Origin: Granulosicoccus sp964390335
GTDB lineage: Bacteria > Pseudomonadota > Gammaproteobacteria > Granulosicoccales > Granulosicoccaceae
Direction: 5' to 3'
DNA: 64,000 nucleotides
Assembly: GCA_964390335.1 (NCBI GenBank)
Contig: CAYMHU010000010.1
Span: 44,424-108,423 of the forward strand
Shown here one piece after another: positions 1 to 8,065 of the stretch. Within the stretch, counting starts at the first letter, position 1. Every line of letters starts with the position of its first letter. Made by a program: the position numbers and the translations under genes. The notes beneath the pieces are model-generated. The model ran no database searches. It was not told the DNA's origin and saw only the letters and a program-made list of their open reading frames with translations.

Positions 1-38
1 CGCTTGCAGATTATGTTAAATAATCACCCGATCATCGT

Positions 39-557
39 TTAGTCAGAGTAACGATATCGCGAATTGTGTTGCATCAGCGCAGCGCCTTTTTCCCCAATCA
101 TCAACGTTGGCGCATTGGTATTAGCTGACGTAATGGTCGGCATAAGGGACGCATCAATGACTCGCAAACCATCTACACCCCTAACGCGCAATTCAGGGTC
201 GACCACTGATTGTTCATCGCTACCCATACGGCACGTACCCACAGGATGAAACACGGTTCCCCCACCGTTTCGGATGGCATTCAGTACCTGCTGATCAGTT
301 TGAACATCTACACCGGGCACAAGCTCTGTGTGCCAAAGCGCCTTGAACGAGGGTTCTGTATTAAAAGCGTAAGAAAAACGGGGGTCATAAATAGATCGAA
401 AATATCCCACCGGCAGCTTTAGCCAGATATTACGATCCCAGCCGCCCGATTCAAGCACCAATACTTTTGCATCAGGATCGGCTGATAATCGGTTTGCCAC
501 AACCGACCCGGCCGAGCCGGAGCCAATCACTATGTAGTCATATTCATTTGCAGCCAT
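39..557 (-). pseudogene. GMC-family oxidoreductase with the central part missing
   Basis: The N-terminal FAD-binding motif of the glucose-methanol-choline oxidoreductases is clear (VIGSGSAGSVVANRLS, residues 10-25), and the C-terminal signature with the catalytic His is clear (GTVFHPVGTCRMG, about residues 100-112). The family is normally about 530 residues; this ORF has 172. After residue about 69 (FNTEP) the protein jumps directly to the C-terminal domain (SFKALWHTELVPG), so about 350 residues, including the substrate domain, are absent, yet the frame is kept. It is the last gene of the minus-strand sugar-acid operon, 32 bases after the FAD oxidoreductase. Seen: both ends of the family fused in frame. 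Inferred: a remnant or an assembly collapse; it is unlikely to be an active enzyme. The parent was probably a choline- or alcohol-dehydrogenase-like flavoenzyme. Confidence 0.85.
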
Positions 558-589
558 AGGTGATCGCTTCTGGTTCTGTGAGAACAGAG

Positions 590-1897
590 CTAACCGATCA
601 CCGAAAAACTGGAATCGGCGTTAATTTCGCGGTTGCGTGAAAAGAAATCCAACGACAAATTGTACTTAATATTGTCTAGCATCAATTGCACGGGTTCTTC
701 ATCATGGTTTTGACCAGCGTCTTCCGCCGACACGATCGCGGCCATGATTTTCCCAGCCACAGGCGCGTTCTTATATTGATTACCCGACGTGCCACAGGCC
801 ATATAAAAACCGGGTAAATCACTTTTATCGTATATGGGTATCCAGTCTTCGGTTACATCGTATAACGCAACAACCCCCTTCGCAGAATCTGGAATGCCTA
901 AGTTCGGTATCCGTTGCGCTAAACGCATAACCAAGGTTTTCCATTGCTCGGAGAACTCCAGGTTATAGTTGTCAGGGTCGCTGACCCATTCACGTTCATC
1001 ACATTCAGGATCTTCTGAGCCAATCAAAATACCGTTGCCGCTGGATGGGCGGGTGTAGACTTGTATATCACTGTCTGATGTGATCAACCGTTTTTCTTCA
1101 TCAAATTCTGATGGTGCGGCTACATGCGCTACTTCGTGACGTAGAGCTTTGGTGCTCATACGCATACTGCCGGACACGCCCGCCAAGTTATTAATAATGG
1201 ATGAATGCGGACCCGCTACGTTGATGACTATACGCGTATTCACTACCGAGCCATCTGATAACTCAACACCGCTTACTCGGCCGTTGGCCTGTAGAATAGC
1301 TGCAACACTGGTATTAAATTTAAAACGCGCACCATACGATTCGGCGGCTTGTTGCACGTTCACGGCAGATTGTTTGGGGTCGTTAACGTATCCGCCGCAT
1401 GGAAACAACACCGCACCTTGCAGCTCGCCACCAGTTGGTTCACCAAATCCTGGTTCGTTAATACGCTTGGCCGGGAAGTACAACTGCTTATCCATGCCCG
1501 GCAAGTAATTTTGCATGTTGTCAGCAGACACATGTTCATACGGGCAACCAATGGTCTCCATGACATTGCACGCTTTTTCAAGGTATCCGTTCAAGGGCGT
1601 TTTTGCCACCAGGCAACCAGTGTTGTGGTAAGTGATTAAGTCGTTGTCGTTAACAACATTACCCAAATAGTGTGACCAGTCCTTCCAGTAATGCCAGCCT
1701 TCATAGGCCAGCGCACACGATTCCACGGTTGAATAATAGGTGCGAATAATCGCGCACGATGCTGACGTCGAGCCATACCCTGCTTGCGGGAGTTTATCAA
1801 TCGATAATGTTTTGTAGCCTTGCTTTGCCAGTTCGTAGGCGGTACACGCACCGATAACACCCGCGCCAATAATGACAACATCTGCTGTATCGTTCAT
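590..1897 (-). CDS. FAD-dependent oxidoreductase, DAO family (sarcosine/glycine oxidase-like)
   Basis: The protein starts with a Rossmann FAD-binding motif (VVIIGAGVIGACTAYELA) and ends with the DAO-type motif region (GFYMACGTSGNQYKNAPVAGK), which is usual for amine or amino-acid oxidases such as sarcosine oxidase subunit beta. Length is about 435 residues, within the family range. I chose the ATG at 1897 because it sits directly before the Rossmann strand; an earlier in-frame ATG at 1951 would overlap the upstream uxaA-like gene and add 18 residues with no family match. It lies within the sugar-acid operon, so its substrate may be a hydroxy acid or amine from that pathway, but this is inference. 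The exact substrate cannot be read from the sequence. Confidence 0.8.
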   Translation of the reverse strand: MNDTADVVIIGAGVIGACTAYELAKQGYKTLSIDKLPQAGYGSTSASCAIIRTYYSTVESCALAYEGWHYWKDWSHYLGNVVNDNDLITYHNTGCLVAKTPLNGYLEKACNVMETIGCPYEHVSADNMQNYLPGMDKQLYFPAKRINEPGFGEPTGGELQGAVLFPCGGYVNDPKQSAVNVQQAAESYGARFKFNTSVAAILQANGRVSGVELSDGSVVNTRIVINVAGPHSSIINNLAGVSGSMRMSTKALRHEVAHVAAPSEFDEEKRLITSDSDIQVYTRPSSGNGILIGSEDPECDEREWVSDPDNYNLEFSEQWKTLVMRLAQRIPNLGIPDSAKGVVALYDVTEDWIPIYDKSDLPGFYMACGTSGNQYKNAPVAGKIMAAIVSAEDAGQNHDEEPVQLMLDNIKYNLSLDFFSRNREINADSSFSVIG

Positions 1898-1926
1898 TGC
1901 GTTAATCTCATGTAGTAGCTGGTGAT

Positions 1927-3477
1927 TTACATGGTAGCGCCGATTTGCCACGGCACGAACTCGTTGTCGCCTAGCCCGTGCTTTTCGCTTAAGGTTTTGT
2001 CGCCCGAGGCTACTGCAAGCAACTTGTCATATATTTGCTGACCAACGTCTGCAACTGAATGTCCATCGCTAACAATACTACCGGCATTGATATCCATATC
2101 GTCGCTGAGTTGCGTGTACATATCGGTGTTGGTGGCTATTTTTAAACTGGGTGCAGGTTTACAACCGAACGTTGAACCACGTCCCGTGGTAAATGCAACG
2201 AGGTTACTGCCACCGGCTACTTGTCCTGTTACGGATGCGGGGTCGTATCCTGGCGAATCCATAAATACGAAGCCATTGCAATCCACTTTTTCACCATAAC
2301 GAAACACGCCGTTTAATGGTGTAGTACCACCTTTTGCTACTGCACCAAGCGATTTTTCTAAAATAGTGGTTAATCCACCTAATTTATTACCAGGGGATGG
2401 ATTGTTATCAAGGCTACCGTTGTTACGAGCAACGTAGTCTTGCCACCAAGAGATTCTGCTCATTAGCAATTCTGCAACGGCCTCTGACTGCGCTCGATTT
2501 GTTAGCAGATGTTCTGCGCCGTAAATTTCAGGCGTTTCCGCCAACACAGCGGTACCACCTTGTTTTACCAGTAGATCGGCGGCATAGCCTAATGCCGGGT
2601 TAGCGGTAATGCCGGACCAGGCGTCAGATCCACCACATTGCAACGCTAAGGTTAATGCCGAAGCCGGACTTGCTTGCCGTGTAGACTTATTGATTTCAGG
2701 CAACATGCTTAACAGGTACTCGCGCCCTTTCGCAATTGTTTTAGTGTGTCCGCCGGTTGTTTGAATATTCATGGTGCACAGCAATGGACCACGTGATAAG
2801 GCTTTTTCAGACAACGTAGACTGGATTTGACTGCCCTCGCAACCCAAGCCAACAAACAAGACGCCACCCACATTGGGATGTGTGGCATAGCCGGCTAACA
2901 CTCGTTGCAAGTTATCCCAGCCATCACCTTGCGTGGCCATACCGCAACCAGTGCCATGCGTGAATGCAGCTATGCCATCCACATTGGGAAACTGAGCCAA
3001 CTCGTCAGCAGTAATACTATTAACAATATGATGCACAACGGTAGCCGAGCAATTAACACTACTGATGACAGCTAAATAGTTTCGGGTGCCGATCTGGCCG
3101 TTGCTGCGTTGATAGCCCATAAACGTATCGCTGGTTTGAACATCAACAGCATTAAACTCACTGCCGTAGGCATGCTTGGCGTCGCTGTCCTGAAACGCAA
3201 GATTATGGCTGTGCACATGCTCACCCGCATTAATAGCTTGATGCGCGACACCAATGGTTTGCGCATATTTAATGATACGCGCACCGGCATCAATTGAACT
3301 TAATGCTAACTTGTGTCCTTTCGGCACTGCCTGGCTAAGTGTGACATCGCCTATTTGTTCACCCGCTTTCAACGCACGCAATGCAACAGCCACATTATCC
3401 TCGTTGCTGAGTTGCAGCACTGGCTGATTACTAGTTTGTTCGTTGAACCAAACAACCGGTTTTACGTCGTCATTCAT
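1927..3477 (-). CDS. UxaA family dehydratase (altronate/galactarate dehydratase type)
   Basis: This 516-residue protein has the full-length architecture of UxaA-type hydrolyases: an N-terminal SAF-like domain (about residues 15-95, with histidines in GEHVHSHNLAF) and a large C-terminal catalytic domain beginning GTRNYLAVISSVNCSA. Conserved glycine-rich segments (FTHGTGCGM, LGCEGSQ, LQCGGSDAWSG) support the call. UxaA converts D-altronate to 2-keto-3-deoxy-gluconate; relatives act on galactarate and other sugar acids, so the substrate is uncertain. It starts 5 bases after the reductase gene ends, implying co-transcription. No tagaturonate reductase (UxaB) is present, so a standard galacturonate pathway is not proven here. 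Confidence 0.85.
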   Translation of the reverse strand: MNDDVKPVVWFNEQTSNQPVLQLSNEDNVAVALRALKAGEQIGDVTLSQAVPKGHKLALSSIDAGARIIKYAQTIGVAHQAINAGEHVHSHNLAFQDSDAKHAYGSEFNAVDVQTSDTFMGYQRSNGQIGTRNYLAVISSVNCSATVVHHIVNSITADELAQFPNVDGIAAFTHGTGCGMATQGDGWDNLQRVLAGYATHPNVGGVLFVGLGCEGSQIQSTLSEKALSRGPLLCTMNIQTTGGHTKTIAKGREYLLSMLPEINKSTRQASPASALTLALQCGGSDAWSGITANPALGYAADLLVKQGGTAVLAETPEIYGAEHLLTNRAQSEAVAELLMSRISWWQDYVARNNGSLDNNPSPGNKLGGLTTILEKSLGAVAKGGTTPLNGVFRYGEKVDCNGFVFMDSPGYDPASVTGQVAGGSNLVAFTTGRGSTFGCKPAPSLKIATNTDMYTQLSDDMDINAGSIVSDGHSVADVGQQIYDKLLAVASGDKTLSEKHGLGDNEFVPWQIGATM

Positions 3478-3482
3478 TCGCC

Positions 3483-4367
3483 TTATGCACCCACCCAGTG
3501 CCTGATGAGCGCTGGAATGGTGTCGTCTCCGTGCCCGTCTGATACAACTTTATCGAGCATTGCCTCAGCCTCAACGGGCAGTTTTAGGTCAACACCAGCG
3601 GACTTCGCCATTGAGTTGAAGTAACCAATATCTTTCCGACCATTGGCCAAAGAAAACTGCAGTTTGGTCTCGTCATTAGACAATGGTCCTTCCATCGCCC
3701 AATCGAAAAAGTCGCTGCGGTTAGGACCTGCAGCCATAACATCGTATAGCAACTTTAAATCGACGCCGCTGGCTTTAGCCGTTTTAACCGCTTCTGCAAT
3801 TAAACACGCAACCGACATAGAGTATCCATTGTTAATCAGTTTTAACTTATGCCCCACACCTAAATCGCCAACATGAAATAAGTTTTCTGACATGGTTTCG
3901 AGCAACGGTTTTGCTTTTTCAAAATCGGCCGTTGAACCGCCGGCCATCATATTCAGTGTTCCGGATTCGGCAGCTGCTGCTGAGCGACCGAGCGGCACAT
4001 CGAGCATGGTGCAATTTTTCTGAGCCAGTTTTTCACCAATTTTTAGTGTGGAATCTGGCTGTGATGTACCGCAGTCGATAAGCATGATTGGATGATCGAT
4101 ACCGGCCATGATGCCGTCATCACGAAACACAATATCTTCGACCACCTCGGATGTGGTCACACACAAAATAATGGCATCGGTTTGCGCCGCCATTTCAGCT
4201 GGCGATGATACTTCAGTGGCACCGAGCTTCAGTAATCGGTCGGCTGGTTCACGGCGTTTGTTTGCCATAAACACTAATGGGTAACCACCACCGATAACAT
4301 TGGCCGCCATACCGACACCCATTGCGCCAAGACCAATAAAACCGACGCGCATTTTCTCGTTAGCCAA
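3483..4367 (-). CDS. NAD(P)-dependent beta-hydroxyacid dehydrogenase (3-hydroxyisobutyrate dehydrogenase family)
   Basis: The N-terminus is a classic dinucleotide-binding motif (VGFIGLGAMGVGMAANVI). The substrate-binding segment (DVPLGRSAAAAESGTL) and the catalytic lysine region (GVGHKLKLINNGYS) of 3-hydroxyisobutyrate and tartronate semialdehyde reductases are present. Length is 294 residues, normal for the family. It catalyses reversible oxidation of a beta-hydroxy acid; 2-hydroxy-3-oxopropionate (tartronate semialdehyde) or a related aldehyde acid is a reasonable substrate given the sugar-acid neighbours, but that is inference. It lies between the IlvD-type dehydratase and the UxaA-type dehydratase on the same strand. 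Confidence 0.85.
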   Translation of the reverse strand: MANEKMRVGFIGLGAMGVGMAANVIGGGYPLVFMANKRREPADRLLKLGATEVSSPAEMAAQTDAIILCVTTSEVVEDIVFRDDGIMAGIDHPIMLIDCGTSQPDSTLKIGEKLAQKNCTMLDVPLGRSAAAAESGTLNMMAGGSTADFEKAKPLLETMSENLFHVGDLGVGHKLKLINNGYSMSVACLIAEAVKTAKASGVDLKLLYDVMAAGPNRSDFFDWAMEGPLSNDETKLQFSLANGRKDIGYFNSMAKSAGVDLKLPVEAEAMLDKVVSDGHGDDTIPALIRHWVGA

Positions 4368-4434
4368 AGTTATGTCCTCTTTAATTTTAAAGTCTAAATT
4401 GTTAGGTTAAATTTGAATTGTCACTTAGCGATTC

Positions 4435-6156
4435 TTAGTGACTGTCTCTTGGGATGGGTGCACCACTACCGCCGCGCAGAAAATCCAAATCGGCGCCTTC
4501 GTCGGCCTGCATCACTGTTTTTTGATACAACTGCACGTAACCGCGATCTGCCTGAGGATGAATTGGTTTCCACTGCGCTTTGCGTTTTTCCAATTCATCA
4601 TCGCTCACGTTTAAGTTCAGGCTGCGATTTTTTACGTCAAGCGTGATTTCATCACCTTGTTGTACCAGCGATAGGGGGCCACCCACTGCCGCCTCCGGCG
4701 CCACGTGCAACACAACTGTTCCATAGGCTGTACCACTCATTCGCGCATCGGATATACGCACCATATCGGTTACACCTTGCTTGAGTAGCTTAGCGGGTAA
4801 AGCCATGTTGCCCACTTCTGCCATGCCGGGATAGCCGCGAGGACCACAATTTTTTAACACCATGATTGAATCGGCATCGATATCGAGATCGTCTGAGTCA
4901 ATTCGATTTTTATAGTCTTCTATATCTTCAAATACAACTGCTTTACCGGTATGTTGCATCAGTTCGGGTGTTGCGGCGGAAGGTTTTAAAATTGCACCGT
5001 TTGGCGCAAGGTTGCCACGCAACACTACTAGACCACCTTGTTCTTTAAACGGCTTGTCAAAGTTAAACACAACATCCTTTTCATAACACTGAGCATCTTT
5101 TACGTTGTCCCACATGGTTTTACCGTTAACTGTAACAACATCTTTATGCAGCAGGTTTGCATCGCCTAGCTGTTTTAACACTGTGGGCAAACCACCAGCA
5201 TAATAAAAATCTTCCATTAGGTACTCACCCGATGGCATCAGATTCACCAAGCACGGCACATCCTTCCCCATCTCATCCCAATCATCGAGCGAATGTTCTA
5301 CACCTACACGACCGGCAATAGCTAGCAAATGAATAACCGCGTTGGTCGAACCGCCGATTGCACCGTTAGCACGAATCGCATTTTCAAACGCTTGCTTGGT
5401 CAGGATATCCGATGGCTTAAGATCTTCAGCCACCATATCAACAATACGACGACCCGCCATGTGTGCTAAGACCTGACGCCGTGAATCGGCTGCGGGTATA
5501 GCAGCGTTACCGGGCATGCCCATACCGAGCGCTTCGACCATGCAGGCCATGGTGGATGCGGTACCCATTGTCATGCAATGTCCTACTGATCTTGACATAC
5601 ACGACTCAGATTCCATGAATTCTTCCTTGGTTAATTCGCCTGCTTTAACCATAGCGTCGAATTGCCACACATGGGTTCCAGACCCTATGCGCTCACCGCG
5701 GAAACGTCCGTTGAGCATCGGTCCTCCGGACACGACTAACGTTGGAACGTCACAACTGGATGCACCCATCAGTAATGATGGGGTGGTTTTGTCACACCCA
5801 ACTAACAAAACTACACCGTCTATCGGGTTAGCTCTGATGCTTTCTTCCACATCCATACTAGCCAAGTTCCGAAATAACATGGCAGTTGGACGCATTAACG
5901 TTTCGCCGAGAGAGGTCACCGGAAACTCCACGGGAAAACCACCCATCTCGTATACGCCGCGCTTTACTTTCTCGGCGATACCACGCAAGTGCGCATTGCA
6001 CGGTGTCAGCTCCGACCACGTGTTACAGATCCCGATAACAGGTCGCCCATCAAACAAGTGATGAGGCAGTCCTTGGTTTTTCATCCAGCTGCGGTACGCA
6101 AAACCATCCTTATCTTGCCGCCCAAACCATTCTGTACTGCGTAGCTTTTTAGCCAT
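4435..6156 (-). CDS. IlvD/Edd family sugar-acid dehydratase (L-arabinonate/D-xylonate dehydratase-like)
   Basis: This 573-residue protein belongs to the Fe-S IlvD/Edd dehydratases. Cysteines that can hold the cluster are in GICNTWSELTPCNAH, VGCDKTTPSLLMGAS and GHCMTMGTASTMACM; the DK of GCDKT is the usual metal and carbamyl-lysine site. The opening (STEWFGRQDKDGFAYRSWMK) and the length resemble pentonate and hexonate dehydratases of the L-arabinonate/D-xylonate branch more than dihydroxy-acid dehydratase. The product would be a 2-keto-3-deoxy sugar acid, which fits the FAH-family hydrolase encoded just upstream. The precise sugar acid is not decidable by eye. Confidence 0.85.
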   Translation of the reverse strand: MAKKLRSTEWFGRQDKDGFAYRSWMKNQGLPHHLFDGRPVIGICNTWSELTPCNAHLRGIAEKVKRGVYEMGGFPVEFPVTSLGETLMRPTAMLFRNLASMDVEESIRANPIDGVVLLVGCDKTTPSLLMGASSCDVPTLVVSGGPMLNGRFRGERIGSGTHVWQFDAMVKAGELTKEEFMESESCMSRSVGHCMTMGTASTMACMVEALGMGMPGNAAIPAADSRRQVLAHMAGRRIVDMVAEDLKPSDILTKQAFENAIRANGAIGGSTNAVIHLLAIAGRVGVEHSLDDWDEMGKDVPCLVNLMPSGEYLMEDFYYAGGLPTVLKQLGDANLLHKDVVTVNGKTMWDNVKDAQCYEKDVVFNFDKPFKEQGGLVVLRGNLAPNGAILKPSAATPELMQHTGKAVVFEDIEDYKNRIDSDDLDIDADSIMVLKNCGPRGYPGMAEVGNMALPAKLLKQGVTDMVRISDARMSGTAYGTVVLHVAPEAAVGGPLSLVQQGDEITLDVKNRSLNLNVSDDELEKRKAQWKPIHPQADRGYVQLYQKTVMQADEGADLDFLRGGSGAPIPRDSH

Positions 6157-6198
6157 TGCGTTGAGATTCCTGTCTAGTTTCCAATTTTGATGCTATGC

Positions 6199-7044
6199 CT
6201 AAGCCGGAGCTACGATTTGTTGACTGATTTCGCCCAAGTGCTCGATACCAACAGTGCAGCGTTCACCGACTTGCAAAAAGCGCGGCGGCTTCATACCCAG
6301 ACCAACGCCTGGCGGTGTACCAGTTGGAATGAGATCCCCTGCCCTTAACGTCATATGTCGACTCAGGTAACTCACAATGTGCGCAACTGAAAAGATCATG
6401 GTGCGAGTATTACCGCTTTGCACCCGTTGTCCATCAATATCAAGCCACATATCGAGCGATTGCACATCGGCAATTTCATCGCGAGTGGTTAACACCGGAC
6501 CAAACGGACAAGTAAAGTCGTGACTTTTACCTTTGACCCATTGACCCGTATTTTCAAGCTGAGCAACGCGTTCAGATAAATCATTTACCACGCAGTAACC
6601 GGCCACATAATCCAACGCATCAGCTTCGCTAACATTTTTAGCTGTCTTGCCAATAACGATGCCCAATTCTACTTCCCAATCCAGCTTGGCATTTGCAACT
6701 GGCATCGGGCAATCATCGTTCGGGCCACAAACCGATGTATCAGCTTTCATGAACACAACCGGCTCGGATGGTATTTCCATGCCTGACTCTTCTGCATGAT
6801 CGGTGTAATTCAAACCAATACAGACTACTTTTCGCACGTTGGACACCGGCGGACCAAGACGCGTATCGCTTGGCACTTCCGGACAAGCGCTTAAGTCAAT
6901 TTGATTCAGCTGGTTCAACGCGGAATCACCCAGCTGCTCATAACCAATATCTGATATGTGCGCCGAAATATCCCTGATAACGCCGTGTTGGTCTAATGCA
7001 CCTGGCTTTTCCGCCCCTGCCTCACCGTATCGCAGTAATTTCAC
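6199..7044 (-). CDS. Fumarylacetoacetate hydrolase (FAH) family protein
   Basis: The 281-residue protein has the C-terminal FAH fold with metal-binding acidic residues in WEVELGIVIGK and the loop KGKSHDFTCPFGP, and ends with the usual GTPPGVGLGMKPP segment. The N-terminus (MKLLRYGEAGAEKPGALD) is typical of the subgroup that includes 2,4-diketo-3-deoxy-L-fuconate hydrolase and proteins often labelled ureidoglycolate lyase. It is the first gene of the minus-strand operon, so hydrolysis of a diketo-deoxy sugar acid to pyruvate plus a small acid is the likely role. It diverges from a TetR gene 173 bases away. Confidence 0.85.
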   Translation of the reverse strand: MKLLRYGEAGAEKPGALDQHGVIRDISAHISDIGYEQLGDSALNQLNQIDLSACPEVPSDTRLGPPVSNVRKVVCIGLNYTDHAEESGMEIPSEPVVFMKADTSVCGPNDDCPMPVANAKLDWEVELGIVIGKTAKNVSEADALDYVAGYCVVNDLSERVAQLENTGQWVKGKSHDFTCPFGPVLTTRDEIADVQSLDMWLDIDGQRVQSGNTRTMIFSVAHIVSYLSRHMTLRAGDLIPTGTPPGVGLGMKPPRFLQVGERCTVGIEHLGEISQQIVAPA

Positions 7045-7162
7045 TAAAAATGGTCCTTTGAAGAGTTGTTTAACCCATCAACGATACAGAAGCGGTTCGT
7101 ATCGAACAAGAGCCGACGCCATCTGGGGTTGTGATATCGTCCAACAGAGATTTTGACGCAAC

Positions 7163-7175
7163 GTCATTTTTTGAC
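7163..7175. promoter_or_regulatory. Candidate TetR operator, copy 1
   Basis: The 13-base sequence GTCATTTTTTGAC is an inverted repeat (GTCA / TGAC around five T). An identical copy lies 22 bases further on, just before the TetR gene, so both face about the same side of the helix. TetR-family regulators often bind such sites to repress themselves. Binding is inferred. Confidence 0.6.
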
Positions 7176-7184
7176 TTATTGCTT

Positions 7185-7197
7185 GTCATTTTTTGAC
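7185..7197. promoter_or_regulatory. Candidate TetR operator, copy 2
   Basis: Second exact copy of GTCATTTTTTGAC, ending 20 bases before the TetR start codon. A further TTTTGACG half-site occurs at 7151-7158. The position would allow control of both the TetR gene and the divergent sugar-acid operon. Confidence 0.6.
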
Positions 7198-7217
7198 GAA
7201 CTGTCTAAACTCGTTCC

Positions 7218-7958
7218 ATGACTCTGACGCGCAAACAACGTGAAATTGCCCAGCGCCACGCTCTGTTCCTGGAGATTGCCTTGGATACGGTGGCCAACGA
7301 TGGTGTGCATAACCTCGCGATGGATGTGATTGCCGAGAAAGCGGAATACTCCAAAGGAACGGTGTACCAGCACTTCACGTGCAAAGAGGAAATCCTGATT
7401 CAGTTATGTATCTCTGCTTTGGACCAACTGCGTACCTTGTTTACCAAAGCCGCTGCCTACGAAGGCACACCGCGTGATCGGCTGATGGCCCTCTTTTATG
7501 CTCATTACTTGTGGACCAGCATTGATCCCTGTTGCATCGAACTACAAAAACACATGACGATGCACGGTCTCAGAGACAAAGTCACAGATCAAAGCAGACA
7601 ACAACATGATGAACTGGAACAAAGCGTTGTAGCGTTGGTTTCAAGCGTTGTGCTTGAAGCTGTCGATAGCGGTGACTTAGCACTACCAAGCGATCTAACT
7701 GCTGTAGAACTCGTATTTACCTTATGGAGCCTTAATCATGGCGGTCAGCTATTGCAAGCATCTGACCTACCGTTGGAAGATTTCGGCATACGCAATCCAA
7801 ACAAAGCGCTCATTAAAAGCGTAATACTCATGCTGGATGGTCTTAATTGGCAACCACTACACAACGATGAACAGTTCGCTAATTTGATGAATGATTTTCA
7901 GCACAATTTGTTCAAGGAAGAACACACACAATACGATGTTGAACTTAACTTCGTATAG
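7218..7958 (+). CDS. TetR/AcrR family transcriptional regulator
   Basis: The N-terminal 70 residues form a TetR-type helix-turn-helix; the recognition part reads VIAEKAEYSKGTVYQHFTCK, followed by KEEILIQL. The remaining 170 residues are the variable ligand-binding domain. Length of 246 residues is a little longer than the usual 190-220. It lies in the same direction as, and about 110 bases before, the MMPL exporter gene, and it is preceded by two identical inverted repeats that are probably its own operators. It most likely controls the exporter, LolA-like and outer-membrane protein genes; control of the divergent catabolic operon is also possible. Confidence 0.85.
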   Translation: MTLTRKQREIAQRHALFLEIALDTVANDGVHNLAMDVIAEKAEYSKGTVYQHFTCKEEILIQLCISALDQLRTLFTKAAAYEGTPRDRLMALFYAHYLWTSIDPCCIELQKHMTMHGLRDKVTDQSRQQHDELEQSVVALVSSVVLEAVDSGDLALPSDLTAVELVFTLWSLNHGGQLLQASDLPLEDFGIRNPNKALIKSVILMLDGLNWQPLHNDEQFANLMNDFQHNLFKEEHTQYDVELNFV

Positions 7959-8065
7959 AGAAATATTTTTTAGTCACCTGCAAAAAACATAACCATATTA
8001 GTGTGACTAACCAGCGATGTGCGCATGCTCAACGCTCTCGAATTCAAGAAACGGGGATCAACATA

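Noticed and set aside
64..249. Plus-strand ORF over the truncated GMC gene
   Set aside because: Antisense of the conserved C-terminal GMC motif; no independent support.
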